The position numbers were made by a program, and so were the translations under genes. Source: Acidimicrobiales bacterium (GTDB taxonomy: Bacteria; Actinomycetota; Acidimicrobiia; Acidimicrobiales; CAIXPF01). From it: DNA of 32,246 nucleotides. The stretch lies in the NCBI GenBank assembly GCA_020846295.1, contig JADLEF010000013.1, positions 1-32,246 on the forward strand, written 5' to 3'. Of this stretch, positions 7,736 to 16,217 are shown piece by piece; positions within the stretch are counted from its first letter, which is position 1, and each line of letters begins with the position of its first letter. The notes under the pieces are model-generated. The model was not told the DNA's origin, did no database searches, and saw only the letters and a program-made list of their open reading frames with translations.

Positions 7736-8473
7736 GTGCTCGCCATCATCACCGGATCCGGTTTCTACGAGGTTCCCGGCCTCACCGAGGACCGCGATGA
7801 GACCGTCGTCACACCATACGGACCGGCACGCGTGACCCTCGGCACGTGGCAGGGCCGCTCGGTGGCGTTCCTGCCGCGACACGGCGCCGGGCACTCGCTG
7901 CCGCCGCACCGGATCAACTACCGGGCCAACATCTGGGCGCTGCGCGAGATCGGCGCCAGCGCCGTGCTGGCCACTGCGGTCAGTGGCGGGATCGCCCGAG
8001 ATCTGGAACCCGGCGATCTCGTGCTGATCGATCAGTTCCTCGAGTTCACCAAGGACCGGGCCGACACGTTCTTCGACGGGGACGACGGGCTCGTCCGCCA
8101 CACCGACATGACCGAGCCGTACCACCGGGGCCTGCGCAACCTCCTGGCGGAGGCGGCCGCCGACCTCGACCTCGTGGTCCGCCCGACCGGCACCTACGTC
8201 TGCATGAACGGCCCACGCTTCGAGACCCCCGCCGAGATCGCCGTGTTGGGCCGCCTCGGCGCCGAACTGGTCGGCATGACCGGCTACCCCGAGGTCGCCC
8301 TCGCCGCCGAGGTGGGGCTGCCCTACGCCTCCATCGGCGTGATCTCCAACCCTGCCGCCGGGTTGGGCGAATCGATCACCATCGAGGAGATCATCGGTGT
8401 GCTCGAAGCGGTGCGACCCGCCCTGTGGGCGCTGATCGGGGAGGTGGCGCGCCGGTGGACCCCGTCGAGCTGA
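7736..8473 (+). CDS. Methylthioadenosine/methylthioinosine or purine nucleoside phosphorylase
   Basis: Phosphorolyses a purine nucleoside to free base and (modified) ribose-1-phosphate. The 245-residue product has IITGSGF at the N-terminus, the phosphate-site RHGAGHSLPPHRINYRAN, ATAVSGGI, the base/ribose-site MNGPRFETPAEI, and GMTGYPEVALAAEVGL followed by VISNPAAG. The short length and the GMTG/SNPAAG region resemble bacterial S-methyl-5'-thioinosine phosphorylases more than mammalian-type MTAP (about 280 residues). The GTG start has GGAG seven bases upstream. It heads a run with aldolase and SDR genes (19-base overlap with the aldolase) and is divergent from the nucleoside importer. Substrate (MTA, MTI, adenosine or inosine) cannot be fixed from sequence. 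Confidence 0.88.
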   Translation: MLAIITGSGFYEVPGLTEDRDETVVTPYGPARVTLGTWQGRSVAFLPRHGAGHSLPPHRINYRANIWALREIGASAVLATAVSGGIARDLEPGDLVLIDQFLEFTKDRADTFFDGDDGLVRHTDMTEPYHRGLRNLLAEAAADLDLVVRPTGTYVCMNGPRFETPAEIAVLGRLGAELVGMTGYPEVALAAEVGLPYASIGVISNPAAGLGESITIEEIIGVLEAVRPALWALIGEVARRWTPSS

Positions 8474-9102
8474 GGTTGCGCCGGGACCTGATCGACACCT
8501 GCCGGTCGTTCGGGCCCGAACGGTTGAGCCAGGGCACGTCGGGCAACGCGTCGGTGCGCTGGCGAGACGGGCTGCTCATCACCCCGTCCGCCATGGCCTA
8601 CCGCGTCATGACGCCGGCGGACATCGTGTGGATCGGCTTCGACGGCAGCCGCGCCGGGGCCCGGCCGAGCTCCGAATGGCGGTTCCACCAACGCATCCTG
8701 CGCGACCGGCCCGACACCCAGGCCGTCGTCCACGTGCACTCGCCGTCAGCCACCGCGCTGGCCTGCCTGCGCATCCCCATCCCGGCCTTCCACTACATGG
8801 TGGCGGTGGCGGGCGGCGATTCGATCCGCTGCGCGCCCTACGAGTTGTTCGGCACCGAACGGCTGGCCGACGCCGTCATCGAGGCCCTGCGGGACCGCAC
8901 CGCCGCGCTGCTGGCCAACCACGGCCAGGTCGCCCTCGGTGCCGACCTCGACGCCGCGCTGCGCCTCGCCGTCGAGGTCGAGACGCTGGCCGAGCAGTAC
9001 CTGCTGGCCCGCAGCATCGGCGAGCCGGCGCTGCTCGACGCCGCCCAGATGGCCGAGGTGGCCGACCGGTTCGTGCACTACCGCGCCGGCACGCTGGACT
9101 GA
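8455..9102 (+). CDS. Class II aldolase (FucA/Ald2-like)
   Basis: Zinc-dependent aldolase/adducin-family protein of 215 residues, the same length as E. coli fuculose-1-phosphate aldolase. The phosphate-binding SQGTSGNASVR is near residue 25. The proposed zinc ligands His93, His95 (VHVHS) and His156 (ANHGQ) and the catalytic Glu74 (SSEW) fall at almost the same numbers as in FucA. It would cleave a ketose-1-phosphate to DHAP and an aldehyde. Overlap with the phosphorylase by 19 bases suggests that it acts on a product of nucleoside phosphorolysis after isomerisation, as Ald2/DrdB-type enzymes do with methylthioribulose- or 5-deoxyribulose-1-phosphate. No isomerase gene is in the window. A GAGG lies ten bases before the GTG. 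Confidence 0.85.
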   Translation: MDPVELRLRRDLIDTCRSFGPERLSQGTSGNASVRWRDGLLITPSAMAYRVMTPADIVWIGFDGSRAGARPSSEWRFHQRILRDRPDTQAVVHVHSPSATALACLRIPIPAFHYMVAVAGGDSIRCAPYELFGTERLADAVIEALRDRTAALLANHGQVALGADLDAALRLAVEVETLAEQYLLARSIGEPALLDAAQMAEVADRFVHYRAGTLD

Positions 9103-9145
9103 ACCGGGCACCCTGGGCTGCACCCCGCACGCTGGACTGACGAGG
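9089..9145 (+). repeat. 3 x 19-bp imperfect tandem repeat over aldolase stop codon
   Basis: Units 9089-9107, 9108-9126 and 9127-9145. Units 1 and 3 share 16 of 19 bases, units 1 and 2 share 14. The first contains the aldolase stop codon, the third another copy of it and part of the next gene's ribosome binding site. Confidence 0.8.
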
Positions 9146-9159
9146 AAGGGCCGCACGCC

Positions 9160-9888
9160 ATGCTCACCATCGACCTGACCGGCCGCCGGGCGTTGGTCAC
9201 CGGCGCGAGCGGCGGCATCGGGGCCGGCATCGCCACCCGGCTGGCCGAGGCGGGAGCCGAGGTGGTCGCCCACTACCGCAGCGACGCCGTCGGCGCCGCC
9301 GCCGTCGGCGCCCACACCGTGCACGCCGAGCTCGACGCCCCCGACTTCGCGCCCGCCCTGCTCGCCGCCGCCGGGCCGCTCGACATCGTGGTGCACAACG
9401 CAGCCGACCAGCACCTCGCCTCCCTGCAGGCCAGCGACGACGCCACCTGGCAGCGCATGCTCGACACCAACGTGCGCGCCGTGGCGGCGCTCACCCGCCA
9501 CGCGGCGCAGGCCTGGATCGACCGAGGCCGGCCGGGCGCGGTCGTCGCCATCTGCTCGATCGAGGGCCTGCAACCGGCACCCGACCACGGCGCCTACGCC
9601 GCGTCGAAGGCGGCGCTGGCCATGTGGGTGCGCGCCGCAGCCGGCGAGTACGGCCGCCACGGCATCCGCGTCAACGCGGTCTCGCCGGGGCTGATCGGCC
9701 GGCCCGGCCTGGGCGACGCCTGGCCCGAGGGGGTGGCCCGGTGGCACGCCGCCGCGCCGCTGGCCCGCCTGGGCACCCCGACCGACGTGGCCAACGCGGT
9801 GGCGTTCCTGGCGTCAGATCTGGCCGCGTGGATCACCGGCGCGAACCTGGTGGTCGACGGCGGCGTGCTGTGCCGTCCCACCTGGTGA
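9160..9888 (+). CDS. Short-chain dehydrogenase/reductase
   Basis: Classical SDR of 242 residues with the cofactor loop TGASGGIGAG near residue 15, VVHNAAD, and the catalytic Ser133, Tyr146 and Lys150 (YAASK), then RVNAVSPGLI and the C-terminal WITGANLVVDGG. Substrate is unknown. Following the phosphorylase and aldolase it might oxidise or reduce an aldehyde or sugar from that pathway; that is inference. GAGGAAGGG (9142-9150) is a strong ribosome binding site before ATG 9160. The last 75 bases overlap the end of the convergent PAP2-family gene. Confidence 0.88.
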   Translation: MLTIDLTGRRALVTGASGGIGAGIATRLAEAGAEVVAHYRSDAVGAAAVGAHTVHAELDAPDFAPALLAAAGPLDIVVHNAADQHLASLQASDDATWQRMLDTNVRAVAALTRHAAQAWIDRGRPGAVVAICSIEGLQPAPDHGAYAASKAALAMWVRAAAGEYGRHGIRVNAVSPGLIGRPGLGDAWPEGVARWHAAAPLARLGTPTDVANAVAFLASDLAAWITGANLVVDGGVLCRPTW

Positions 9889-10929
9889 GCCGGTGGCCGC
9901 GCCGCCCGGGGCAGGCACCGGCGCCGGGCGCTGGTTGCGCAGGTCGATGAGCCCGTCGGCGCGTCCGCCCCTGCCCGCCCGGCGGGACGCCCACCACCGC
10001 TCGACCCGGGCGACGAGCACGACGGTGACCCCTGCGTACAGGTACCCCAGCAGCACGTCGAACACGTAGTGCTCGCCGCTGATCACCAGCGAGACGCCCA
10101 TGATCACCGGGTACGCGAACAGCAACGGCCACCACCACCATGCCAGCTTGCGGGCGAACCACACCGCGGTCAGCGTCGCCCAACCCGCGTGCAGCGACGG
10201 CAGCGCCGCCACCGCGTTGCCGAAGCGGGCGCCGTAGTGCACCAGCGCACCGGCGGTGTTCAAGCCGAACGCCTCCATGCCGCGCAGCCCCACCCGCTCG
10301 ACCGGACCGATGAGGTCGTTGCGCGACGCCAGCCAGGGCGGCGCGGCCGGGACCAGGATGTACGTGGCGAGCCCCAGCGCGGTCAGGGCGAGCAGCGCGT
10401 TGCGGTACCGGCGGAACTCCTCGCGGCGCACCGCCCACAACACGCCCATCACCGCGAACGGCACCACGAAGTGCGACAGGTAGGCGAAGGCGACCGGCAC
10501 CTCCCACCAGCGCACCGGCCCGTCGTAGGGACCGAGGTGCTGCTGGGCCACCACGGTCGGCACATGCCCGAAGGAGATCGCCTGCTCGATCCGCACGATC
10601 GAACGCATCTGCACCGGCATCCCGAGCGTGTCCGCCACACCGCGCGACAGGTCGTAGGCGGCGAGCACCACACCGATCGGCAGCCAGTCCCGCACGATGG
10701 GCCACGGCCCACCGTTGCGCCGGCCGGTGGTGGCCAACAGCAACCCGCCGGCGATCCACCCGAGGATCTGCAGACGTTCGAGCGGCACGCCGTTGCGCTT
10801 CCACCACACCAGCACGAACGCCACGTAGGCGGCGACCAGCACCCATCGTCCGACGCGCAAGGCGCGGCGCACCCCGGGCCGGCGCAGCACGGCGGGGGTG
10901 GGGGGCAGATGGCGGGCGATGGTGTCCAT
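9814..10929 (-). CDS. PAP2/Aur1-like membrane phosphotransferase or phosphatase
   Basis: Polytopic membrane protein of 371 residues. About six hydrophobic segments can be seen, e.g. RVGRWVLVAAYVAFVLVWW, an ILGWIAGGLLLAT segment, VPFAVMGVLWAV and LLALTALGLATYILVPAA. The PAP2 catalytic motifs are AALPSLHAGWA and SGEHYVFDVLLGY; the first PAP2 motif (KxxxxxxRP) is absent, as in the PAP2_3 group that includes inositolphosphorylceramide-synthase-like proteins. It may act on inositol phospholipids or polyprenyl phosphates. ATG at 10929 is chosen; a GTG farther upstream is possible. The C-terminal 50 residues are low-complexity, and the last 25 codons lie antisense to the SDR gene. Confidence 0.8.
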   Translation of the reverse strand: MDTIARHLPPTPAVLRRPGVRRALRVGRWVLVAAYVAFVLVWWKRNGVPLERLQILGWIAGGLLLATTGRRNGGPWPIVRDWLPIGVVLAAYDLSRGVADTLGMPVQMRSIVRIEQAISFGHVPTVVAQQHLGPYDGPVRWWEVPVAFAYLSHFVVPFAVMGVLWAVRREEFRRYRNALLALTALGLATYILVPAAPPWLASRNDLIGPVERVGLRGMEAFGLNTAGALVHYGARFGNAVAALPSLHAGWATLTAVWFARKLAWWWWPLLFAYPVIMGVSLVISGEHYVFDVLLGYLYAGVTVVLVARVERWWASRRAGRGGRADGLIDLRNQRPAPVPAPGGAATGSPGGTAQHAAVDHQVRAGDPRGQI

Positions 10930-11087
10930 GGAACGGTGCGTGAAGCGGCGGCGCAGACGGCACAGCCGGTGCACCAGGATGGGCCAGACCACCCCGCCGC
11001 AGCGAGACGGAGCGGTGCAGGTCGAGGTTACGCGGAGCGGCGGCGACATCGTCGTCGCGGTCGGGGCCCGTCGGGGCGGGCCAGGCC

Positions 11088-11114
11088 GGGGTGGGGCGGG
11101 GGTCGCGGTTGGGG
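11088..11114 (+). other. G-quadruplex-type motif upstream of cdd
   Basis: Four runs of four or more G on the coding strand (11088-11091, 11093-11096, 11098-11102, 11111-11114) with loops of 1, 1 and 8 bases, ending 16 bases before the cdd ATG. Folding in vivo is not shown. Confidence 0.45.
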
Positions 11115-11130
11115 TGGTGGGCGTGCCAAC

Positions 11131-11555
11131 ATGACCGGCATGAGCAGTCCTGGGGTGGACGGTGACGAGCGGGTGGATTGGGGCCGGCTGCGAGAAGAGG
11201 CCCACGCCGTCGCCGCCAGGGCCTACGCGCCCTACTCCCGCTTCCCCGTCGGCGCCGCCGCGGTCACCACCGACGGGCGGCTGGTGGTGGGGTGCAACGT
11301 GGAGAACGCGTCCTACGGGCTCAGCCTCTGCGCCGAGTGCGGGCTGGTCTCCAACCTGGTCGCCACCGGCGGCGGCCGCCTGCGGGCGCTGGCCTGCCGA
11401 CACAGCGACGGCGGGCTGCTCCTGCCCTGTGGCCGGTGCCGGCAGGTGCTGCACGAGTTCGGCGGCCCGACCCTCCTCATCGACGCCCCGGGCGGGCCCC
11501 GCCCGCTGGGCGAACTGCTGGTCGACGCGTTCGGCCCGGAGCACCTGGAGCGCCC

Positions 11556-11559
<4 letters not shown>
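11131..11559 (+). CDS. cdd: Cytidine deaminase
   Basis: Hydrolytic deamination of cytidine and deoxycytidine to uridine and deoxyuridine, using zinc. The 142-residue protein has the tetrameric-type pattern: YAPYSRFPVGAA, CNVENASYGLSL, zinc ligand Cys67 with catalytic Glu69 (LCAEC) and the second pair Cys100/Cys103 (PCGRCRQVLHEF). ATG 11131 is used; ATG 11140 is an alternative, and neither has a Shine-Dalgarno. The stop overlaps the deoA start (GTGA). The product uridine feeds the phosphorylase and upp steps. The cdd-deoA pair and add-upp nearby match the order known in M. tuberculosis. Confidence 0.93.
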
Positions 11560-12947
<1,388 letters not shown>

Positions 12948-12969
12948 CCGGCTGACCGGCCGGCCCCGA

Positions 12970-12989
12970 CGCTCCGACGCCCGGGAGCG
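12970..12989. terminator. Weak hairpin between convergent deoA and cupredoxin genes
   Basis: Six-base stem (12970-12975 with 12984-12989) and eight-base loop in the 53-base convergent gap. No T run on either side. It is the only candidate there for ending both transcripts. Confidence 0.3.
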
Positions 12990-13000
12990 CCAGCGCCTCG

Positions 13001-13474
13001 CTACTGCACGACGATGTCGACGTTGCCACCGGGATGCAGCTGGCAAGCGCCGCTGTAGGTCCCCGGCTTCGAGAACCGGTAGGTCATCGTCTGCTCACCG
13101 GCGACGCTGAGCCCGCCCACCGCGAACGTGTCGTCGTCCTCGTTGACGATGATGAGCGTGTCCTGGGTGCGCAGGTCGATGCGCTGCGGCAGCACGTCCA
13201 CCGTCTCCCCCGCCTCCAGCCGCTCTGCCGTACCCGCCGGTATGACGTAGCGCACCTCGACGCCCGGATCCTGGCGGTGCAGCACCGCGACGACGATGGG
13301 CACCGCCAGCGCGGCCAGGATGAGCGCCCCCATACCGGCCAGTACGCGCCGGATGGTGCGACGCTGCGCATCGCCGCCCGCCGTCGAGCCGTCCTCGTCC
13401 CAGGCGGTGTCGTCCGGGTCGGGAGGCTCGGCGTTCGGTTCGTTCGCGATCTCGGCTGGCAGGGCGTCCCTCAC
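13001..13474 (-). CDS. Membrane-anchored cupredoxin-like protein
   Basis: A 157-residue protein: an acidic, Pro-rich cytoplasmic N-terminus (about 40 residues), one membrane span (ALILAALAVPIVVAVL, around 48-65), then an extracytoplasmic beta-rich domain ending SKPGTYSGACQLHPGGNVDIVV. The Cys144-x2-His147 end and the TxxxGTYxxxC spacing recall blue-copper proteins. The upstream His expected after an NxDxxxH strand is not seen (NEDDDTFAVGG), and HPGG replaces the usual HPGM, so type-1 copper binding is doubtful. GTG 13474 is 34 bases after the reductase gene on the same strand; the two are probably co-transcribed. Confidence 0.7.
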   Translation of the reverse strand: MRDALPAEIANEPNAEPPDPDDTAWDEDGSTAGGDAQRRTIRRVLAGMGALILAALAVPIVVAVLHRQDPGVEVRYVIPAGTAERLEAGETVDVLPQRIDLRTQDTLIIVNEDDDTFAVGGLSVAGEQTMTYRFSKPGTYSGACQLHPGGNVDIVVQ

Positions 13475-13508
13475 TCGATGCTCGACGGGTGGCCGACGGC
13501 CGGCCCGC

Positions 13509-14345
13509 TCACGATACCGCCGGCGATCCGGGGGAACCGCTCACCAGCAGGTCGCCGGCCGGGGCCGATCGGGCGGCGTCGCGCAGATCGAGCACCGCAC
13601 CGGCGTCGGGATGGACCCCGTCGTGCTGGTAGCGCTCGATGTGCACACGGCGCTCACCGGCCCCGAGGGCGCGCACCGCGGCTGCACACGCATCGGCGAA
13701 CGGCCAGGGCCCGGCGATGTACACCACGGTGGCGGACAGATCATCGAACAGCTCGGCCAGCACCACCGGGATGCGGCCGTGCAGCTCGTCGGGCACCGCG
13801 GTCTGCGTGAAGGTCGGGAAGAACCGGAACGACGGGTAGCGCCGCTCCCAATAGGCGAGCGTTCCCTCGCAGAAGACCTCGTCGGGAGCTCTCGCCGAGA
13901 ACAGCACCGTCATGGGGGCGGCCGCACCCGCCGACACCGCTTCCTCGACGAGGGCGAGCACCGGGGCGAGCCCGGCGCCGGCCGCCAGGTAGAGCGCGGG
14001 TCGGTCCGAGCGGGTCGGCTCTGCATCGGCGACGAACTGACCGTAGGGCCCGACCACCGCGAGCTCTTGACCCGGCCAGGCCGACTCGTGCAGCCAGGTG
14101 CTCACGCGGCCGCCCGGCACCCGGGTCACCAGCAGGGTCAGCTCCCCGTCGGGTCGCGGGATGTTGGCCACCGAGTAGGCCCGCAGCTCGGGATCACCCG
14201 GGGCGCCGGCCAGCACGTACTGACCCGGACGGTACGCCATCGGCTCGCCGAGGGGCCGGACGCGCAGTTCCGTGATCCGGATGGTTCGGGTGATGCGCTC
14301 GGTGACCACGTACGTCGCCGGGGGAACGGACCGATCGACTGCCAT
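13509..14345 (-). CDS. FAD/NAD(P)-binding ferredoxin-reductase-type oxidoreductase
   Basis: A 278-residue flavoprotein of the FNR superfamily. Its N-terminal beta-barrel has YRPGQYVLAG and the FAD motif RAYSVAN; the NAD(P) half has the Gly-rich AAGAGLAPVLALVEEA and IAGPWPFADACAAAV. The usual CGPPxM near the end reads AGPWPF, so the nicotinamide-site cysteine is missing. There is no 2Fe-2S domain, so electrons must pass to a separate partner; the cupredoxin-like protein downstream is the obvious candidate, as inference. TACGTT (14358-14353, minus strand) ends seven bases before ATG 14345, predicting a leaderless start. Confidence 0.82.
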   Translation of the reverse strand: MAVDRSVPPATYVVTERITRTIRITELRVRPLGEPMAYRPGQYVLAGAPGDPELRAYSVANIPRPDGELTLLVTRVPGGRVSTWLHESAWPGQELAVVGPYGQFVADAEPTRSDRPALYLAAGAGLAPVLALVEEAVSAGAAAPMTVLFSARAPDEVFCEGTLAYWERRYPSFRFFPTFTQTAVPDELHGRIPVVLAELFDDLSATVVYIAGPWPFADACAAAVRALGAGERRVHIERYQHDGVHPDAGAVLDLRDAARSAPAGDLLVSGSPGSPAVS

Positions 14346-14352
14346 GGTGGCC

Positions 14353-14358
14353 AACGTA
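14353..14358 (-). promoter_or_regulatory. -10 hexamer of reductase-cupredoxin unit (leaderless)
   Basis: TACGTT on the minus strand, seven bases before the ATG at 14345, with no Shine-Dalgarno. Confidence 0.45.
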
Positions 14359-14442
14359 GGAACCTGCCGCGTCCGGGGGCAGGGTCCAAGGTCCCCGTCC
14401 GGGCCGCGACGGTCGGGGCCGATCGCCACCGACCGGAGCGGA

Positions 14443-15039
14443 TCAGGCCGCGGTCTCCACCTCAGCCGAACCGGGACCCCCAGCCGAACCGGGACCCCGA
14501 GCCGAACCGCGACCCTCAGCGTCCTCCAGCCCGTCCGGCAGGCCCTCGGCCAGGGTCCGCCAGAACGCGGCCGCGGCGTCGGCGACGGCTGCCGCATAGG
14601 CCCCGCCCCGCCCCTGCATCGCCCCGGCCAGCTCACCGGCCAGCGCCGACCACAACTCGACGTGGTCCTCGGCCACGTGGCGCAGCTCGACCGGCTGCAG
14701 CTCGTCGGCGAAGGCCAGCTTCAGCAGCCCGACGTCTCGCAGCTCGACACGGTCCCGACCGGGCATGCGCAGCCAGCGCAGCAGCTCCCGGTGCCCGTCC
14801 TCGGTGATGGCGTAGGACAGCCGTCGGCGACCGGTCCCCTCCTGGGTCTCCGACAGCAGGCCGGCGCGGGCGAGCCGGGCCGCCTCGTCGTAGATCTGCG
14901 AGTGGGGGATCTCCCACAGCGGTCCCACGGTGCGGGCCAGGACGCGCTTGAGCTCGTAGGGCGAGCACGGTCCGGCCTGGGCGATGGCGCCGAGCAGCGC
15001 GTACGACGTGGCCGTGAGGCGGGGCGGGGAAACGCTCAC
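14443..15039 (-). CDS. PadR-family transcriptional regulator
   Basis: A 198-residue DNA-binding regulator. Residues about 8-90 are the winged helix: TSYALLGAIAQAGPCSPYEL, then VGPLWEIPHSQIYDEAARLA and AGLLSETQEGTGRRRLSYAI, which are standard PadR features. The second half is the helical dimerisation region. The last 20 residues are a Gly/Ser/Ala repeat (three 18-bp units at 14464-14517). Divergent from add with 36 bases between; it may control add-upp, itself, or the reductase genes downstream. GTG 15039 follows a TACTGT -10 by seven bases. Confidence 0.88.
   Translation of the reverse strand: MSVSPPRLTATSYALLGAIAQAGPCSPYELKRVLARTVGPLWEIPHSQIYDEAARLARAGLLSETQEGTGRRRLSYAITEDGHRELLRWLRMPGRDRVELRDVGLLKLAFADELQPVELRHVAEDHVELWSALAGELAGAMQGRGGAYAAAVADAAAAFWRTLAEGLPDGLEDAEGRGSARGPGSAGGPGSAEVETAA
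14464..14517 (-). repeat. 3 x 18-bp tandem repeat in padR 3' end
   Basis: Units 14464-14481, 14482-14499 and 14500-14517, based on AGCCGAACCGGGACCCCC on the plus strand. The first two differ by one base. In frame; codes a six-residue Gly/Pro/Ser/Ala repeat. Confidence 0.85.
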
Positions 15040-15046
15040 ACCTGAG

Positions 15047-15052
15047 ACAGTA
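15047..15052 (-). promoter_or_regulatory. -10 hexamer of padR (leaderless)
   Basis: TACTGT on the minus strand, seven bases before the GTG at 15039. Confidence 0.45.
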
Positions 15053-15063
15053 CGAATGACCCC

Positions 15064-15069
15064 TACCAT
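15064..15069 (+). promoter_or_regulatory. -10 hexamer of add-upp (leaderless)
   Basis: TACCAT, exactly six bases before ATG 15076, without a Shine-Dalgarno. It is twelve bases from the opposite -10 of padR, so the two promoters must compete and a regulator bound in the 36-base gap would affect both. Confidence 0.5.
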
Positions 15070-15075
15070 GACGGC

Positions 15076-16206
15076 ATGGGACCGCTGACCCCCCAGCAGC
15101 TGCTTCGAGCACCGAAAGTGCTGCTCCACGACCACCTCGACGGCGGCCTCCGGCCCTCGACGATCATCGAACTGGCCACCGAAATCGGCCATGAGCTGCC
15201 CAGCACCGACGTCGAGGAGCTCTCGAACTGGTTCCACACCGGCGCGGCACGGCGCTACCTGCCGCTCTATCTGGAGACCTTCGAGCACACCGTGGCGGTG
15301 ATGCAGCGCCGCGAATCCCTCATCCGGGTGGCGCGCGAGTGCGCCGAGGACCTCGCCGCTGACGGCGTGGTGTACGCCGAGGTGCGCTTCGCCCCCGAGT
15401 TGCACCTCCGCGGGGGCATGAGCCTCGACGAGGTGGTCGACGCGGTGCAGGAGGGCTTCCGGCAGGGCGTGGACGCCACCGGCGGGGCGATCGCCATCGG
15501 GACGCTGATCACCGCCATGCGGCACATGGCGCGCAGCTCCGAGATCGCCGAGCTCGCCCTGCGCCACCGCGACGACGGGGTCGTCGGCTTCGACATCGCC
15601 GGCGCCGAGGCCGGGTTCCCGCCGTCGCGCCACCTCGACGCCTTCGAGGCGATCCGACGGGGGAACGGCCACATCACCATCCACGCCGGCGAGGCGTTCG
15701 GCCTGCCCTCGATCTGGGAGGCGATCCAGTTCTGCGGCGCCGAACGGCTCGGGCACGGCGTGCGCATCGTGGACGACATCACCACCGACGCCGACGGCAA
15801 CCACCAGCTCGGCCGGCTGGCCAGCTTCGTGCGCGACCGGCGCATCCCGCTGGAGATGTGCCCGTCCTCCAACGTGCACACCGGCGCCGCGCCCTCGCTG
15901 GCCGAGCACCCGATCGGGCTGCTGATGCAGCTCCGCTTCCGGGTCACGGTCAACACCGACAACCGGCTGATGTCCGACACCACGATGACCAACGAGCTCG
16001 CGGTGCTGGCGGAGACGTTCGGGCTGACCTGGGATGACGTCGAGTGGCTCACCATCAACGCCATGAAGAGCTCCTTCTGGCCGTTCGACGAGCGGCTGAA
16101 GATCATCAACCAGCGGATCAAACCGGGCTTCGCCAGACTGCGGGCCGAGGAGGACGTGTTCTCGGTGCGTCCGTCGAACCAGTTGGTGGCGCCGCACGGC
16201 GGCTAG
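15076..16206 (+). CDS. add: Adenosine deaminase
   Basis: Hydrolytic deamination of adenosine and deoxyadenosine to inosine forms. The 376-residue product has the zinc motif [11 protein letters not shown] (His18, His20), the catalytic IHAGE (His203 to Glu206), LGHGVRI, and the late SVNTDNR-type segment [11 protein letters not shown] with its zinc/catalytic aspartates; length and motifs match actinobacterial Add. ATG 15076 is six bases after a -10 hexamer, so the transcript is probably leaderless. upp follows after eleven bases. Inosine produced here could be split by the phosphorylase at 7736. Confidence 0.95.
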   Translation: MGPLTPQQLLRAPKVLLHDHLDGGLRPSTIIELATEIGHELPSTDVEELSNWFHTGAARRYLPLYLETFEHTVAVMQRRESLIRVARECAEDLAADGVVYAEVRFAPELHLRGGMSLDEVVDAVQEGFRQGVDATGGAIAIGTLITAMRHMARSSEIAELALRHRDDGVVGFDIAGAEAGFPPSRHLDAFEAIRRGNGHITIHAGEAFGLPSIWEAIQFCGAERLGHGVRIVDDITTDADGNHQLGRLASFVRDRRIPLEMCPSSNVHTGAAPSLAEHPIGLLMQLRFRVTVNTDNRLMSDTTMTNELAVLAETFGLTWDDVEWLTINAMKSSFWPFDERLKIINQRIKPGFARLRAEEDVFSVRPSNQLVAPHGG

Positions 16207-16217
16207 AACCTCTGGCC

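Noticed and set aside
10930-11544. N-terminal extension of the PAP2-like protein to 576 codons
   Set aside because: The extension is antisense to cdd and crosses the divergent gap; the membrane protein begins naturally at 10929.
14443-16197. 584-codon frame containing padR
   Set aside because: Everything beyond 15039 is antisense to add; the winged helix begins at the GTG chosen.
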